Counted from the stretch's first letter, positions 10,976-22,847 are shown. The stretch is DNA of 64,000 bases from Liopterus haemorrhoidalis (GCA_963971575.1 OZ020618.1:8124501-8188500); one strand, 5' to 3'. Notes: generated by a model from the sequence alone, not told the origin. Translations and numbers: made by a program.

Positions 10976-11370
10976 TCATATTCATTTACAGTTAACTTTT
11001 TAACAATCATCCAGCTAGTGCCCAATTCAAATTCAGTATCACATGTGCTTAATACATCGTGAATTGAGGAGGATCTCGCAATTAAATTTGAGTTGTATGC
11101 ATAAAGAATACATTTGGAATTCAGAAAGTTATGAAAGTCATTTATGTAAATGAGGAAAAGAAGTGGGCCAAGGATTGATCCTTGAGGAACACCTATTAAT
11201 ATATTTTTCATATCAGAGATCTTATTATTATCTACGTGGACATATTGTTTTCTAACTAACAGATAAGATTTTAACAGGTTTACGCTGTCTTCGCTGAAGC
11301 CCATATTTATAAAGTTTGTCTAGCAGGATGTCGTGTGACACGCAGTCAAAAGCCTTGCTAAGATCTAGTA

Positions 11371-12469
11371 AAGTCTATTTCACGATAAGATGAAGTGACT
11401 ATCTACTTATGGTCCTAAACACAGTGGGTGATAATTACAAATAACTCTAATCCCTTGTTTGTACCCATAAACTAGCCAGAGATGTATCAGGTATAAATTA
11501 CATTAGACCATGTAATGACACAATTGTAACAAGAAATAAACATAAGTTATCATCAAAATAAACTTTATTTTTATTATAAATACGATTAATTTATAAAACT
11601 TATAATTAAATTTAAAACAATTAGTATTTAAAACATTACAATAAAATAAATTTTAAATTAAATAATGTTTAAGATAAAAAAAAATCTTATCCAAATAATT
11701 TTGTCTTAAAAGTTTTAATCGCTCTGACTCCATAAGGAACTGCTTTTTATTTAAAGTTTTAAATTGAAACCCTATACTTTTAAGGGCACGCCACAAGGTC
11801 ACCTTTGAACAATTAATTTCACACTGGTCTTGGATTAATCTTTTGAGCAATATGTCCAATGTTGGCACATTTTGTTCGGTGTACATTTGGTAATTTTTTT
11901 GCCGTATTACATCTTTCTGGAAACCATCTAAACATTTTGATATGCCTCAATCCTTTCGTTTTCTTCTCCTATCAATGGATTTATTTACAATATTCCATAC
12001 TGTTGTCATCGCTACTTTCGTTGCCTTGCTTGTCTCTTCTAATGCCGCTTGTTTGTTTTTGTGGTTCCTTAAATATAAATACACATTGGCCACAATTTCT
12101 TTAGCTTCTACAGGTAAATATATACAAGTTTTTTCCCGATTTTTTTTTATTGTATCTTGCACTATGTCATCATCTTCTATCATGGTCACATAGTCATCTG
12201 CTTCATTTGCTTGCACAGAAGTTAATTGTTCGTTCCAAGGACGCCACATTTTTCTAATACGTACTGAACTATTTAACACAACTCACAAGTTATCTGATAG
12301 AAAATTCAAAGCGAAGTGAAAAGATATTTAAAACATCTGCAATTTATACCTGATACATCACTGACTAGTTTATGGGTGCAAACAAGGGATTAGTGTTATT
12401 TGTAATTACCACCCAGCGTGTTTAGGACCATAAGTAGATAGTCACTTCATCTCATCGTGAAATAGACTA
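11371..12469 (-). mobile_element. Tc1-like element with ~128-bp inverted repeats
   Basis: 1,099 bp, bounded by TA at 11369-11370 and 12470-12471. The terminal repeats begin AGTCTATTTCACGAT and are about 128 bp long with roughly 93% identity. Long repeats, TA target and two HTH-bearing frames point to the IS630-Tc1 superfamily. The catalytic domain is absent. Confidence 0.9.
11653..12279 (-). pseudogene. Tc1-like transposase, N-terminal half only
   Basis: First part (12279-11947) begins MLNSSVRIRKMWRPW and contains a helix-turn-helix-like block KATKVAMTTVWNIVNKSIDR followed by a basic stretch RRRKRKD. A frameshift leads to the second part (11886-11653), with TLDILLKRLIQDQCEINCS and TLWRALKSIGFQFKTLNKKQ, resembling the second HTH and the region just before the DDE domain in Tc1-like proteins. 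No DDE residues follow, so this is a deletion derivative. The function assignment rests on this general pattern, not on a database match. Confidence 0.7.
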
Positions 12470-12520
12470 TAACTGTGCTAGACAAAACTCTTTGCATTCT
12501 ATGCTTTCATCCAAACGTAT

Positions 12521-13060
12521 CGGAAGATTAGTATCGGTAATAAAATCGCGATGTCGAATGAAAAATATCGATACTGGTATAGTATCAGTAGTATCAGAAC
12601 ATCCCTAAGAATAAGTCTTTACAAAAAACCTTTTCAATGATTTAATTTGGATTTTGAAATTATCTATATGCAGATACAAGAATGTATTTTTGTGAATTGT
12701 GTATTCAGGTTGAATTTTAGTTTCATAAATCACATTTGTATAAATTGTGTCCTGCTTTGGCACAATATAAAAATCATTATTTAGAAATAAAAAATGACCT
12801 TATATCAAAATGTCAAATTCTGTAGATACAATCCCTTGACAGTTAAACCCCTTGAATTGTGAGTTATGTCCATTGTAAATGCACAACGAAAATAGGGAAC
12901 AATTTATCATAAAATGTCAATGAAATATTAAACATAACATTAACAAATTAGCATTTATATTAAACGATTTTACCTGTTAATAATAACTCCATAGTTCATG
13001 ACAATTAATAATACAAGTGGAAAGGTTGTACGGGTATCGGACATAAAATAAAGCAAAACT
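12521..13060. other. Spacer, no feature recognised
   Basis: AT-rich, no supportable gene or repeat end. Confidence 0.5.
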
Positions 13061-13065
13061 ATCTA

Positions 13066-13111
13066 CAGCTGACCAGTTTCGAAATAATTTATTTCTTCAT
13101 CAGAGCTGCTG
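13066..13111 (-). ncRNA. Hammerhead-ribozyme-like motif 1
   Basis: On the minus strand: CAGCT, core CTGATGA, one extra A, a stem GAAATAA/TTATTTC, then GAAAC-TG-GTC and AGCTG. AGCTG pairs with the upstream CAGCT (stem I), AC/GT forms a two-pair stem III, and GTC would be the cleavage triplet. This is the compact type I hammerhead layout reported in Penelope-like retroelements. The extra A after CTGATGA departs from the strict consensus. Confidence 0.55.
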
Positions 13112-13392
13112 ATATTAGTATTGAATGATATAATAAAATTGATAAAAATGGGTCATGGTATCAAAACAGTGTGTTAAAAATATAAATAAATAAATAAATA
13201 ATGTAAAACGAAGTCAGAAATTAAAACAAATTAAAAAATAACAAAAATTAATATAAAAATAAATATCTAAGACCACAGGTGTATCGTGAAACGATTAATT
13301 AACACAGATAATCGTTTTACTATGCAGCAGACAATATAAAATTGGTTCGCAAAATTTCGTACATGTAACTTAAAAACAAAAAACAAAAAAAC

Positions 13393-14560
13393 TGGCTTAT
13401 CGATCACAGCAGAAATATACTGCAACCAACTGAACGAAATGATGCAAAAACTTAAACAAAAACAGCCTAGATTGGTCAACAGATCGACTCCTATCTTATT
13501 GCATGATAACACTAGACCACACACTGCACAAATGACTGTGGCAAAACTACAGGAATAGACCATATTAGTGTGTCGTCACATACATGTGCTGCCATCTGAG
13601 AGCTGAGTCCTTTTGAAGTTTAAAATACATGGGACATTACTTTTGTTACCTTAATTTTATAAATATTTTCAATTTTGGAGCAAAAAATATGTATTTTTGA
13701 TAAATATATACTAATATATACAGTCCAGACACTTTATATTATAGAATAATGATTTTATAAATATATAAATAAGGATTCGAAGATATATTTATAGGTTACG
13801 TTTTTAAATAATATGAAAATCGGAATATCTTTAGTATTTATTTAATTAACACTAAGTAATCATTAATATTTTGTTTTAGAATGCATATTGGTTTATTGTT
13901 TTGCTCCGAATTGTAACAATTACATCTACATTATTAATTGCAAATTTTTTCGTTTTTTGACAGATGAAAATGAAAAACAATAATGGAAAATTAAAAACAA
14001 CATATTATTCCTTTAAACCATTTAGATATGGTACACACACTTATTGCTATGTTACTTGCCTTAATAACGATTATTAACGTAAATTTTTCAAAATTAACCT
14101 ACAAAATAATATTGTTCTGCAAAAATAATGACATATTAAATTATAATGTATAAAATAAGAATTTTAATAAATAAATATTGACTTGTAGTTTTGATGTGAA
14201 GCACTCTCTTACTTTGAAAACTTAATTTATATTTCCAAAATACAATTTAACAAAAAAACAACATGCTAAATTCAAATAAAAGGAATCCAACCGCGAGACG
14301 GCAGCACTGAATCTCATTTTGTGACGTAGTTACTAATATGGTCTATTGGATTTGAAACTTCTTCATCATCCTCCATACTCACCAGACCTAGCCCTCGCTG
14401 ACTACCACTTCTTCCGGAATTTGGACAACTTTTTAATAGGAAAACAGTTTAATTCCGACATTGCTGAAAAACTGACCTTCCAGGAATTCATTGACTATCG
14501 TCTTATACCACCGGCCTGAACAACCTGCCGCTTAAATGGCAAAAGTGTATAGACAATGTG
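13393..14560 (+). pseudogene. Mariner transposase C-terminal half, split by a MITE
   Basis: Left part (13393-13555) reads SITAEIYCNQLNEMMQKLKQ ... STPILLHDNTRPHTAQMTVA, with the second catalytic Asp in LLHDNTRPHTA. After the insert (13558-14343) the frame resumes as LDLKLLHHPPYSPDLALADY, giving the third catalytic Asp in YSPDLALADYHFF, and ends RLNGKSV. HDNARPH and HPPYSPDLAPSDYH are typical of the mariner group that includes human SETMAR. The first catalytic Asp and the N-terminus are not found. A frameshift lies near 14450. Confidence 0.88.
13558..14343. mobile_element. 786-bp TIR element (MITE) in the mariner gene
   Basis: Ends GACCATATTAGTGTGTCGTC and the inverted GTGACGTAGTTACTAATATGGTC, flanked by TA (13556-13557, 14344-14345). 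Excising it joins the transposase codons exactly. No protein inside; AT-rich core. Probably Tc1/mariner-driven on account of the TA target. Confidence 0.88.
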
Positions 14561-14562
14561 GG

Positions 14563-15170
14563 TGCATAATAATAATAATAATATAATAATAATAATATTT
14601 ATTTATTGTCCACATACAATACATAATCATTAATGGACAGTCAATCAGATAAATTACAAAAACATGACAAATGATAATTGATACACAGAAGTTATAAATT
14701 AAGTTCAAAAAATTCCTTAAAACTATACACTGGGTTTTCAGTCAATAAGTTTTTAATTATTTTTTTAAATTGTACTAAACTTAATTCTTTGGTAGAAACT
14801 GGTAACAAATTCATAAACTTTATGGAATAATAGTTAATATTATAACTTGATTTATTTATACTTGTAAAATTAGGGTAAATATTTGATTTATTACGTGTGT
14901 TGTAGTTGTGTCTTCATAAGAAACAAAAGAATTTAGATTTTGATGGGCATATTTTGATGAATAAAATAATTCCTTATATTTGTAAGTTATCAACCAACTT
15001 TGCCTTTTTTCCTAGACATTTCATCCTTGACCACATAATATTTCCGTTTATACTGATTTTGAATTATGTGAATAACATAACTTTTAAATTAAATTTCAGA
15101 CAATACTGTATTTATATTTTTCACCACATACATTTTTTGTTAAATCTAAAATCTCCGTATCTAGTATGAT
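14563..15170 (-). mobile_element. Non-LTR retrotransposon 3' end with TTA-repeat tail
   Basis: On the minus strand the end of a protein is followed by a short 3' UTR and a (TTA)n-type tail (about 14565-14595 on the plus strand as AATAATAAT). The element abuts the end of the mariner fragment. Confidence 0.65.
14692..14896 (-). pseudogene. Retrotransposon protein C-terminus
   Basis: Reads RNKSNIYPNFTSINKSSYNI ... SIKFMNLLPVSTKELSLVQF then KKIIKNLLTENPVYSFKEFF and a stop. The pattern (Arg-rich start, F-LP, then a helix FKKxIKxxL just before the stop) matches C-termini of Jockey/CR1-like reverse-transcriptase proteins. Upstream is too decayed to read. Confidence 0.6.
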
Positions 15171-15583
15171 ATTGTATTCAGGGTCTTGTTTCTATACTGA
15201 TCGCAATATTTTGAGTATAGCATCTCAATTTCGTGTCCCAAATAACTTTCTGATCTACTTTGAGGGTTGGAACGTATGATTGAAAACCCTAATATGACGT
15301 TTGGGATTTTCTACCTACAAAAATCACCGCTAGGGTATGATAGTTTGGATACCAATACACCCTAATATCTAGCCCTTTTTCCTTAAATTATGATAAGAAA
15401 ATATCTAAACAAGATTATTCTGTAAACAAACAAGGTAATTGGGTATTCTGTCAGATAAATTTGGTTCAACAAAAAATGTAAAAGAGAATTCAAGCTAATA
15501 TATTGCATATTTGATTATTTTACTTCATGAAATTCGAATATAAGTAAAATGTTCTTAAAACATTTGTATTGTAGCTTTGAAAA
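15171..15583. other. Spacer, no feature recognised
   Basis: No gene or repeat boundary recognised. Confidence 0.5.
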
Positions 15584-15585
15584 TA

Positions 15586-16481
15586 CGAGGTGTGGAAATT
15601 AAGTAACCAGACAGATTTATTTTTTTATTTTTATTCGAATAGAATTACAATTCAATATTGTCTCCCTCAAAATAACTTCCTTGTGAAGCCACACAGCGCT
15701 GGAGACGGTTCTTCCAATCCTCATAGCACTGCTGGAACTCGGATACTGGAATAACTTTCAGCTGGTCGGTTACGGACGTTTGAATGTTTTCGAGTGTCCC
15801 CAAATGACATCCCTTGAGGGGTATTTTTCAATATTGGAAAAAGGAAAAAATCACAAGGACTCAAGTCAGGCGAATAAGGAAGCTGAGGAGCCACAAAATG
15901 TTTTTACTGGCCAAAAACTCGTTTATTTAAATTGCTGCGTGACAATGCGCATTGTCTCAACCCCAATTTATTGGCCAAAATCTGATGAACGGTAGTGTCA
16001 AATTTTACTTTTCCGTGATCATTCTGACTGTCAACCGACGATCTGAACGCACAAGATCCCGGATTCTGTTGACTTTTCCATCGGTTCTTCAAGATGCAAG
16101 CCTTCCGTTACGTGATTCATCTTCAATCAACTCTCTTCCTTCTGAAAATGCCTTAAACCACCAAAAAACCTAGGTCGTTGACAAAACACTGTCTCTGTAG
16201 GCCTGCCGAAGTTTTGCAAAAGTTTCCGTTGCACTGTGCCCAAGACTGAAGTAAAACCTGATAGCACACCGTTGCTCGAAATGAATGTCACTCATTTTTA
16301 GAACGCATTAGAAAAAACTGTTTCACGAAAAAAAATCACTACGGACAACAAACTTACTCTAGCGAGTTCAAACTCGTCCTGAAGGCGTAAACACATGTTC
16401 ACCTGCTGTCCCTCCCGCGTCCCACATGTTGCCAGATCAAACGCTATGTTGCCAGTCCGGTTACTTAATTTACACACCTCG
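15586..16481 (-). mobile_element. Mariner-type element 5
   Basis: Inverted repeats CGAGGTGTGGAAATTAAGTA / CGAGGTGTGTAAATTAAGTA with TA on each side (15584-15585, 16482-16483). Its 5' leader and N-terminus match the interrupted copy at 48278-49858. Confidence 0.9.
15650..16294 (-). pseudogene. Mariner transposase, internally deleted
   Basis: Starts at 16294 with MSDIHFEQRCAIRFYFSLGH, followed by SATETFAKLRQAYRDSVL, the first HTH of this insect mariner group. Next comes QNDHGKVKFDTTVHQILANK (second HTH region, about 15920-16040). The frame then jumps to a C-terminal block with a Phe-Pro-rich YPSRDVIWGHSKTFKRP segment and the tail AMRIGRTVSSAVWLHKEVI. The catalytic middle is missing and at least three frameshifts are present. 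Confidence 0.82.
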
Positions 16482-16504
16482 TATACTCGTCTAGTGTGAG
16501 CCTA

Positions 16505-17465
16505 ATAACTTCATAATAATAATAAACATTTATTTAACTTCAAAACAATACAAGTTAAGTCACAAAAAAAATAAATAATAATAATAATAGGTTTTACAAA
16601 AGATCATTTACAAATTCATTTAAAGAATAATATGACTTACGAGCTAAGATATTTTAAAAAGAAACTTTAAATTGTTTTAAATTTTTATTTCTAATTGAAA
16701 TGGGGATTTTATTCAATATAGTGTAACCAATATTCATTTTGCTGGATACTTGCAATCGAGACCGTGGCACACTAAGATCTTCTTTGGAACGTATATTGTA
16801 GGTATGGCACTCTTGCGGGTTGAAAGATTTCCACTACTCTTCTTTACTTCTAAAGCTTGTAGCAAAATGAATTGCGAATGGAGTGTCAGTATAACCAATT
16901 TCTTGAATACTGGCTTACAAGAAAAGGTTTTTGGTGCGTTTACTACAGCCGTTACAGCCTTCTTTTGTAATATAAATATCTTCTCTGCTTGTGGCGCACT
17001 GCCCCAGACTAATAGACCATAAGACATAATGGAATGGAACAATGCGTGATATACAGTCAAAGCTAAATCTTGGTTGGTTGTTTTTCTTATACGACGAATA
17101 GCATTAATTGCTCTGTTGAATTTACCACTGATGAGAGTTGCATGACACTTGTCAATGCAGAGTCTATTCGTAAACCCAGAAAATCTGCAACGCCAGGTTT
17201 AGGGGATCTTCTATTGGACGTAAAGGTAATAGTCTGCGTTTTGCTATGATTTAAAGTTAAATAATTCTGCTGGAATCACTTCGTGATTGAAGCTGGTAGC
17301 TTCGAGATGGCAGTATCATTCTTGATTTGTAACATACTTTCATCCCTGTCGTTCACCAGTAGAGTTGTGTCATCAGCAAATAACACACTGTTGCAGGAAA
17401 TATTATTGGGAAGATCATTTATAAATATAATGACCACGTACCAAACATGTACCATGACCACGTAC
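16505..17465 (-). mobile_element. 5'-truncated Jockey-like retrotransposon
   Basis: Minus-strand reverse-transcriptase C-terminal half followed by a 3' UTR and two (AAT)n runs (about 16508-16520 and 16573-16590), the second probably internal. No 5' end: the element begins inside the reverse transcriptase near 17465. Confidence 0.82.
16734..17461 (-). pseudogene. Jockey-like reverse transcriptase, C-terminal half
   Basis: From 17461 downwards: FINDLPNNISCNSVLFADDT carries the catalytic FADD box; then NYLTLNHSKTQTITFTSNRR (thumb approach, after a stop), and from 17060 the intact 108-codon stretch MTVYHALFHSIMSYGLLVWG ... QKKAVTAVVNAPKTFSCKPV, the standard C-terminal region of Jockey/CR1 enzymes. 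Two breaks (near 17276 and 17063) inactivate it. Confidence 0.88.
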
Positions 17466-18640
17466 CATGTACCAAAAAGTACGATTTTTTTTTATTAATC
17501 CCACAAAAAAAGCGCAAGTTTCATTCAAGCTTGGGGCCAAAGTAAGTATACCGGTTGTTCAAGTCTAACAGCAACACTGCCAGTAGTGGAGCTTGCCCCC
17601 CGAAAATGAACTTATTGAGTTCTTTTTGCACCCCCAAAACTTTGTGCCCTCCGCGGTTGTGGGGTCTATGGGTCCATATCACCTCTGAGCACTGCATATG
17701 AGTGGCAGTATAAAGGTTTATTGGTCTTACTTACAAAATCCTAAAAGAGAAATTACAAGAAAGAAAAAGAAAAATAGAGAATATTACAAAGGCGGCAGAC
17801 ACTTCATGCCTGAGTTAAAAGTAAAGACCCCAAATCAAAATGTCAGTAATGTATTCCCATTAAATTGGTGCACAAAGGGTGCACCCCTTGTTCAAATTCC
17901 AAAAAAATATGGTCTTCTGTATAATCCGAGTACTTATAACCCTCCAAATCTGCATACAAACTGCAAACATATCCCCCAAACAAAAATTCAAGGGTGATAA
18001 CTTTAAAATTTTCAAACATTAATTTTTCTAAATCACTGCAATATAAATCAGTTTTATCTGTATAATTATACTGTGAAAATCCTTGTGAATCTTTTGAAAT
18101 ACATTTGCATATTGATCTAGATAGCGCTGCTAATTACGTATCAGCTTTTAAATTTTCAACAGGGATTTTTGTTTTAAGTGCCGTTGAAAATGAGCTTTTT
18201 GAGATGGAGACTTAGAAATGTACAGTTCTCTGCTATTAATGACATCCTTGATCACGTAAATCTTTTGTCTATGAGAGCTTTTTATTAGTCTTAATGCACT
18301 TCGTATTATGCTCCTTTTTTGTTTCTTTTGTTATTTGTTGCATTTATTCTACTTAATTAGTATTCATTTTCTTTCAACGTTTTCTCAAAGAGTTTAAAGA
18401 TGGATTTTGAATAAGTATACATCCAATTATTTTAATTTCGAAAGGTTTGATTTAATATCCAAATCTTGCTTTGTGCGGAACCAGATAATAATTTATTTTT
18501 CTAATTTTTCATACCTACAAATATTAAATTTTTTAATGTTGGCTGATTTGGGTAATATATGACATTTTAAATTTCAAATGTCAAATATTAATATGCATTG
18601 TTGAAATATAATTTGTATATTTGGTGTGAAAAATGCAACA
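17466..18640. other. Spacer; one unassigned 99-codon frame
   Basis: A frame at 17698-17997 (plus) starts [20 protein letters not shown] and has no domain I recognise; [10 protein letters not shown] resembles frames produced by the TCTG element ends, so its start may derive from such a remnant. Near 17440-17480 a short motif GACCACGTACCA(T) is repeated three times. Nothing else seen. Confidence 0.5.
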
Positions 18641-18720
18641 TTCATGACCGGTTTCTGAAAGCTTATTTAACAATAACCAAATATTTAGAAAATGATTGCT
18701 ATGGTTACTTTTATGTTTGA
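18641..18720. repeat. Single arm of the GGCCGGYTTCTGAAAG MITE
   Basis: GACCGGTTTCTGAAAGCTTA followed by ACCAAATAT matches the left arm of the complete MITE at 59859-59993; the right arm is missing. Confidence 0.6.
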
Positions 18721-18757
18721 TGAATTATGTCCGTAGGTAATATAATTAATGAGTTAA

Positions 18758-19080
18758 GGGGGGGGGTATGGTCAGAGCAGCACATTTTATACCCATTTTC
18801 AAGATTTTTTTTTAGAAAACTGTTAATAGTAACTTGATTGGGATAATACCTACAGCAAAGAACAACCATTGAAGAGTATCCAAAAAAAATTTTATTGAAA
18901 AATATCGAAAATTAAACTCGTGACATGAATTTGAAATTTTCGTTCAAGACAAAGAGTTGATTTGCGGTGAGACACATAACTAATGACTGGATGATCTAAA
19001 ACAAAAAAAAACAAAAATATTTCGTTAGTTTATGAGTTTCTTGAGGTAACGCTGTCGAGATATTTTTTTACCCCCCCCCC
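18758..19080. mobile_element. TTAA-flanked MITE with poly-G/C ends
   Basis: Bounded by TTAA (18754-18757, 19081-19084) with ends of 9-10 G and 10 C. The TTAA target suggests piggyBac-type mobilisation, but no protein or longer inverted repeat is visible. Confidence 0.6.
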
Positions 19081-19122
19081 TTAATAGGAATCGGACAAGT
19101 GAAAAAATAAATAAAAGTTTAT

Positions 19123-19172
19123 TGAACTAAGCTTACGTTTCGATTTCATTCAAATTTTCATCAGAGCTAGTT
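19123..19172 (-). ncRNA. Hammerhead-ribozyme-like motif 2
   Basis: Minus strand: AACTAGCT, core CTGATGA, stem ATTT/AAAT, GAAAC-GTA and AGCTTAGTT. The last pairs with AACTAGCT apart from one extra T. GTA is a permitted cleavage triplet. Downstream sequence (TTTATT then TTGTCCGATTCC) resembles that after motif 1, supporting a common retroelement origin. Confidence 0.5.
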
Positions 19173-19280
19173 AAAAGTCACTGAATTTAAAATGATTCGT
19201 TGAAATATAAATTAGATAATTTAGATGTCGCTGGTGTACATTAGTTCAAAATTTTGTTGCATCAAATAATTTAAAACGTT

Positions 19281-19460
19281 AAGTCTGTTCCTTTGGTTTA
19301 GGCGGAACTAGATTTTCAATTCTAGTTGCTTTTACCGACTGATTGAAGCTTTTGATCATTTTGTTCAGGAAAAGCCAACTTCAATATAAAAAAATAGCTA
19401 ATGACAACTTACAAAAATGAAAATTCCGGTTAGTTCCGCCTAATCGTTTGGAATAGACTG
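19281..19460. mobile_element. MITE of the CAGTCTGTTCC family, short copy
   Basis: Left AAGTCTGTTCCTTTGGTTTA, right CGTTTGGAATAGACTG followed by TA. Contains the family core GATCATTTTGTT. The left arm has CTTTGG where the family has CAAACG, as in the compact copy at 7131. Confidence 0.75.
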
Positions 19461-19470
19461 TACTATAAGA

Positions 19471-19520
19471 CAGCGTTCCTCAACTGGGGGCCGTGAAGTC
19501 TTCCTCGGGGGGCCGCGAAG
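19471..19520 (+). mobile_element. hAT terminal remnant
   Basis: CAGCGTTCCTCAACTGGGGG followed by a G/C-rich stretch is a typical hAT left end. No right end or transposase was found before 19860. Confidence 0.45.
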
Positions 19521-20434
19521 TCATTCAAGATTGAAACATGAAAATATAATAGAAATGCGCTCAATCTTGCAAGATATAAATTTTATTCATATTTATAAAT
19601 ACGAGTATCTTATATTTATATTCATAAAAATATACCTTTCATAAAAAATCAAAATCCTCTTAGATATATCCCTCTCACTATCTTGATACACCATATATAT
19701 AGGGGGCAGCAGACAATATTTACAAAATTTAGGGAGGTCCCATGCCAGAAAAGTATAGTCCACTTTTTTTATCAGCGTGTTCGATGAACGAAAGACGTGC
19801 CACTGTATAATATAGTATTAGAATTAGATTATATTATTAATTTTCTTTTCTTTTCCAGGTAAGACTACTTTTTGGCATCCTACTTACTGTATTACTCTCG
19901 GCTTAATGTAAGTAATATTCATTTTAAAATTCGGTTTAAGACTAGCGTCAGCCGTGGAAATTTTTTAATTTGGTTTGCAGGTTTGCGCAGCTCCTAAAAA
20001 GATTGCAAAAAAATGTTTAATTTTTTATAATAATAATCAACGCAATATATTCATTATAATATATAATTTACCAAATCACCGAGCTCTGTCTCTTAAATTC
20101 AGTATTATAATGTTCTGGCTGCAAACTGGATGCAAACTAGAGCCTGGTTTGCATCTAGAATGCAAACACACTGCTTACAATGGACGCCTGGGCATTGGTG
20201 AGCCCCCAACCCAGACAAAAACTATTGATATAAGAGGTTATTGAATCTAAAGAAAATTGTTATTGAACCTAAACCTAAATTGAACCTAAATTAACATACT
20301 GAACCTGAATCCGGACCTGAAACAAAATAAATTCAGCTTTAACTAATATAACCTATAATAACTGGTAGCTATAAAATTTGTAATTCCCACATTTCTTCAA
20401 TATGAACCGGCACTGAGCATCGTTTAAGAATCTA
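19521..20434. other. Spacer, no feature recognised
   Basis: Includes short tandem GAACCTAAA-like units near 20255-20310 and otherwise nothing supportable. Confidence 0.5.
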
Positions 20435-20853
20435 TAAAATCAGCTGTGGCCACCACAAGACCGACTGCCATCACAAAGTACTTGTATAAAATACATTCTA
20501 GAGAGTAATTATTATTGTAAAAGACAATAGCGTATTATATTACGTTGACAATTTCATAATGTGTATTTATAATTTACGATAACCATGGAAACGTACCAGC
20601 ATACAAAGAAAAAATGTCTCAAATAAAAGTGGTTAGTTATTGCTTTTATAGCATCTTTTGATTAATAAATTTTTTCGAATATTTCTCTGTTTTGAAATAT
20701 TCGCAAAAATCTTAAAATCGACACGAGTAAAATCCCATTTCTAGTTATCCGATTTTTACCAAAAGTTGATTAACTCATTGAAGTCAAAAGCTTAAATATG
20801 AAGTTTCATAAAAATCCTTTTAGCCGAATTTGCTCTGCACGTGTACACAGACC

Positions 20854-21217
<364 letters not shown>

Positions 21218-21298
21218 TCGTGCTAAAGTTAGTCAAAACGTTATGTAAGGAACTCAATTCGTGGAGATCCATCGAAATCTCGATATGTCAAAATCGGT

Positions 21299-21640
21299 AT
21301 GATCACAATACCTCTTTTATATAAAATTTTCTATATATTCTATAAATTTCCTAATAATAATATAAAATTAGTATCATTAGAGAATAGACGTATACTTCTA
21401 GATTTAACATTTTTGCATGAAATAATTCATTCTCAAGTAGATTGCCCTGAATTGATAAATTCGTTATCATTTCGTATACCTGTTTTTAACTCTTTATTTT
21501 CGTTTTTGTTACCTTATAATAGAACTAATTTTGCCTATAATCCCCCTATGAATAGAATGTGTTTAGAATTTAATAGCATTTCCAGTTCTACTGATGCCCC
21601 AAATATTTTTTCGACTAATTTTAGAAAGTTTAAGCACTAA
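21299..21640 (+). pseudogene. Jockey/CR1-like reverse-transcriptase C-terminus
   Basis: The protein segment NRRILLDLTFLHEIIHSQVD ... CPELINSLSFRIPVFNS ... PYNRTNFAYNPPMNRMCLEF is the standard C-terminal region of Jockey/CR1 retrotransposon polyproteins, ending at its own stop. The true element starts somewhat downstream of 21299, because the first 20 bases look like host element sequence. A 3' UTR of about 200 bp and an A-rich tail with AAATAAAATAAA follow (to about 21838). It is a 5'-truncated insertion into the GACA element. Confidence 0.82.
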
Positions 21641-21862
21641 CTGATTGAATTACTTTTGTAAATTTTGTTATATTAGGTTTTTGTAATTTGGATTTGGGTT
21701 TAGTTGTAAGTTGTTAATTATTATTCTTTGTTGCCGACATAAAATAATGCGTATAGCAGTGCGGCACTGTTATTAGGACAAGTTCTTTATGAACTATGTC
21801 CTGTTGTGTAGCCAAATTCTAAAAATAAAATAAAAAATAAATATATATGTTGGCGGTCGTTA

Positions 21863-22847
21863 AAAAAGAAATTAATGAAACTGCGTATTCCGTACGTCCG
21901 ATTATGTCCAATTGCATCAGCCAAAAGGCGCGCACTTCAACCCTGACCTTCTCTGAAAAGAATGTAATTATTTCTAACAATTCTGCGATGAACATTTTTT
22001 TAGTTGTTCCATCCTAACATGTTTCAATGCCCTGATTTTCTGTAACACGTTCTTCGAAATAATTTCCGATAGCCTAGTGATTGTGTTGTTTGCTGGCGGA
22101 TATTTGTTGGTTTGTCCATGTATTATTCATTCTTTCATTCTGTCTGTTAGATTGAGACATATAGAGTTAACATGTCAAAGGGTTGCTGTTTCAATATATT
22201 AGCTTTCCACCAGTGCTTTTTAAAATGTTACATGCTACTGTCATCTGTCACATAATGATGTTGACAAGAAAAATTGACGACATTGTATCAATGAATGTTT
22301 TGAATTGGTTTATTATGTCGAAGATTTGTCAATGACAACATGGGTGGATAGAAATGAAAATAAATGCAGGAAACTTAAAGAGAAAACGACAGTAGAAATA
22401 GATAGTAATAAAGAAAGTGCTCATCGGAGACTGTAGAAAAAATATTTTCGATATTGATGGCTTAAAAAACGTTCATATCACCATCGTTTTAGTTTCAACA
22501 AGGAGCTTTTTCAGCACGAATATTTGTGTACTCATAAGTTTCGTCATGCATCGTGGCGTATCAGTCTTTTTAATACATAACTTTCTGATTGGAAGTTCGG
22601 ATTCTGAAGTCTAGTTATAAAAACTTGATGTGAAGTATGAATTTTTACATATTTCAAGGTTTATTGGTATTTAATAAGTGTAAGAAGCCAACAGAATGCT
22701 GGATGTCTCGGACAAAATTTGTTCTATAATCACATCAAAATCAACAGAATTTTGATAATCATTTTTAGTTATTATTTGAGTAGTAAGAGCTTTAACTAAA
22801 TTTAAATAATTTGCTAAAATTAGGTCGCAATAAAATATAATTAAAAA
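21863..22847. other. Spacer, no feature recognised
   Basis: Short frames at 22417 and 22671 have no recognisable domain. Confidence 0.5.

Larger units (their letters stand above)
10951..12520 (-). pseudogene. Non-LTR retrotransposon reverse transcriptase, split by a Tc1-like element
   Basis: Read from 12520 downwards: LDESIECKEFCLAQL, then the Tc1-like insert (11371-12469), then LDLSKAFDCVSHDILLDKLY (motif A with catalytic Asp), GVPQGSILGPLLFLIYINDF (motif B) and ILYAYN where YADD or FADD is expected. The last shows the catalytic pair is lost (Asp-Asp to Tyr-Asn). The motifs are those of Jockey/CR1-type reverse transcriptases. Removing the insert restores the codons Ala-Gln-Leu-Leu-Asp-Leu without a base out of place, so the insertion hit an intact reading frame. 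N-terminus and C-terminus are missing. Confidence 0.88.

Noticed and set aside
13267..13563. 98-codon minus-strand frame
   Set aside because: Antisense of the mariner transposase fragment that is read on the plus strand.
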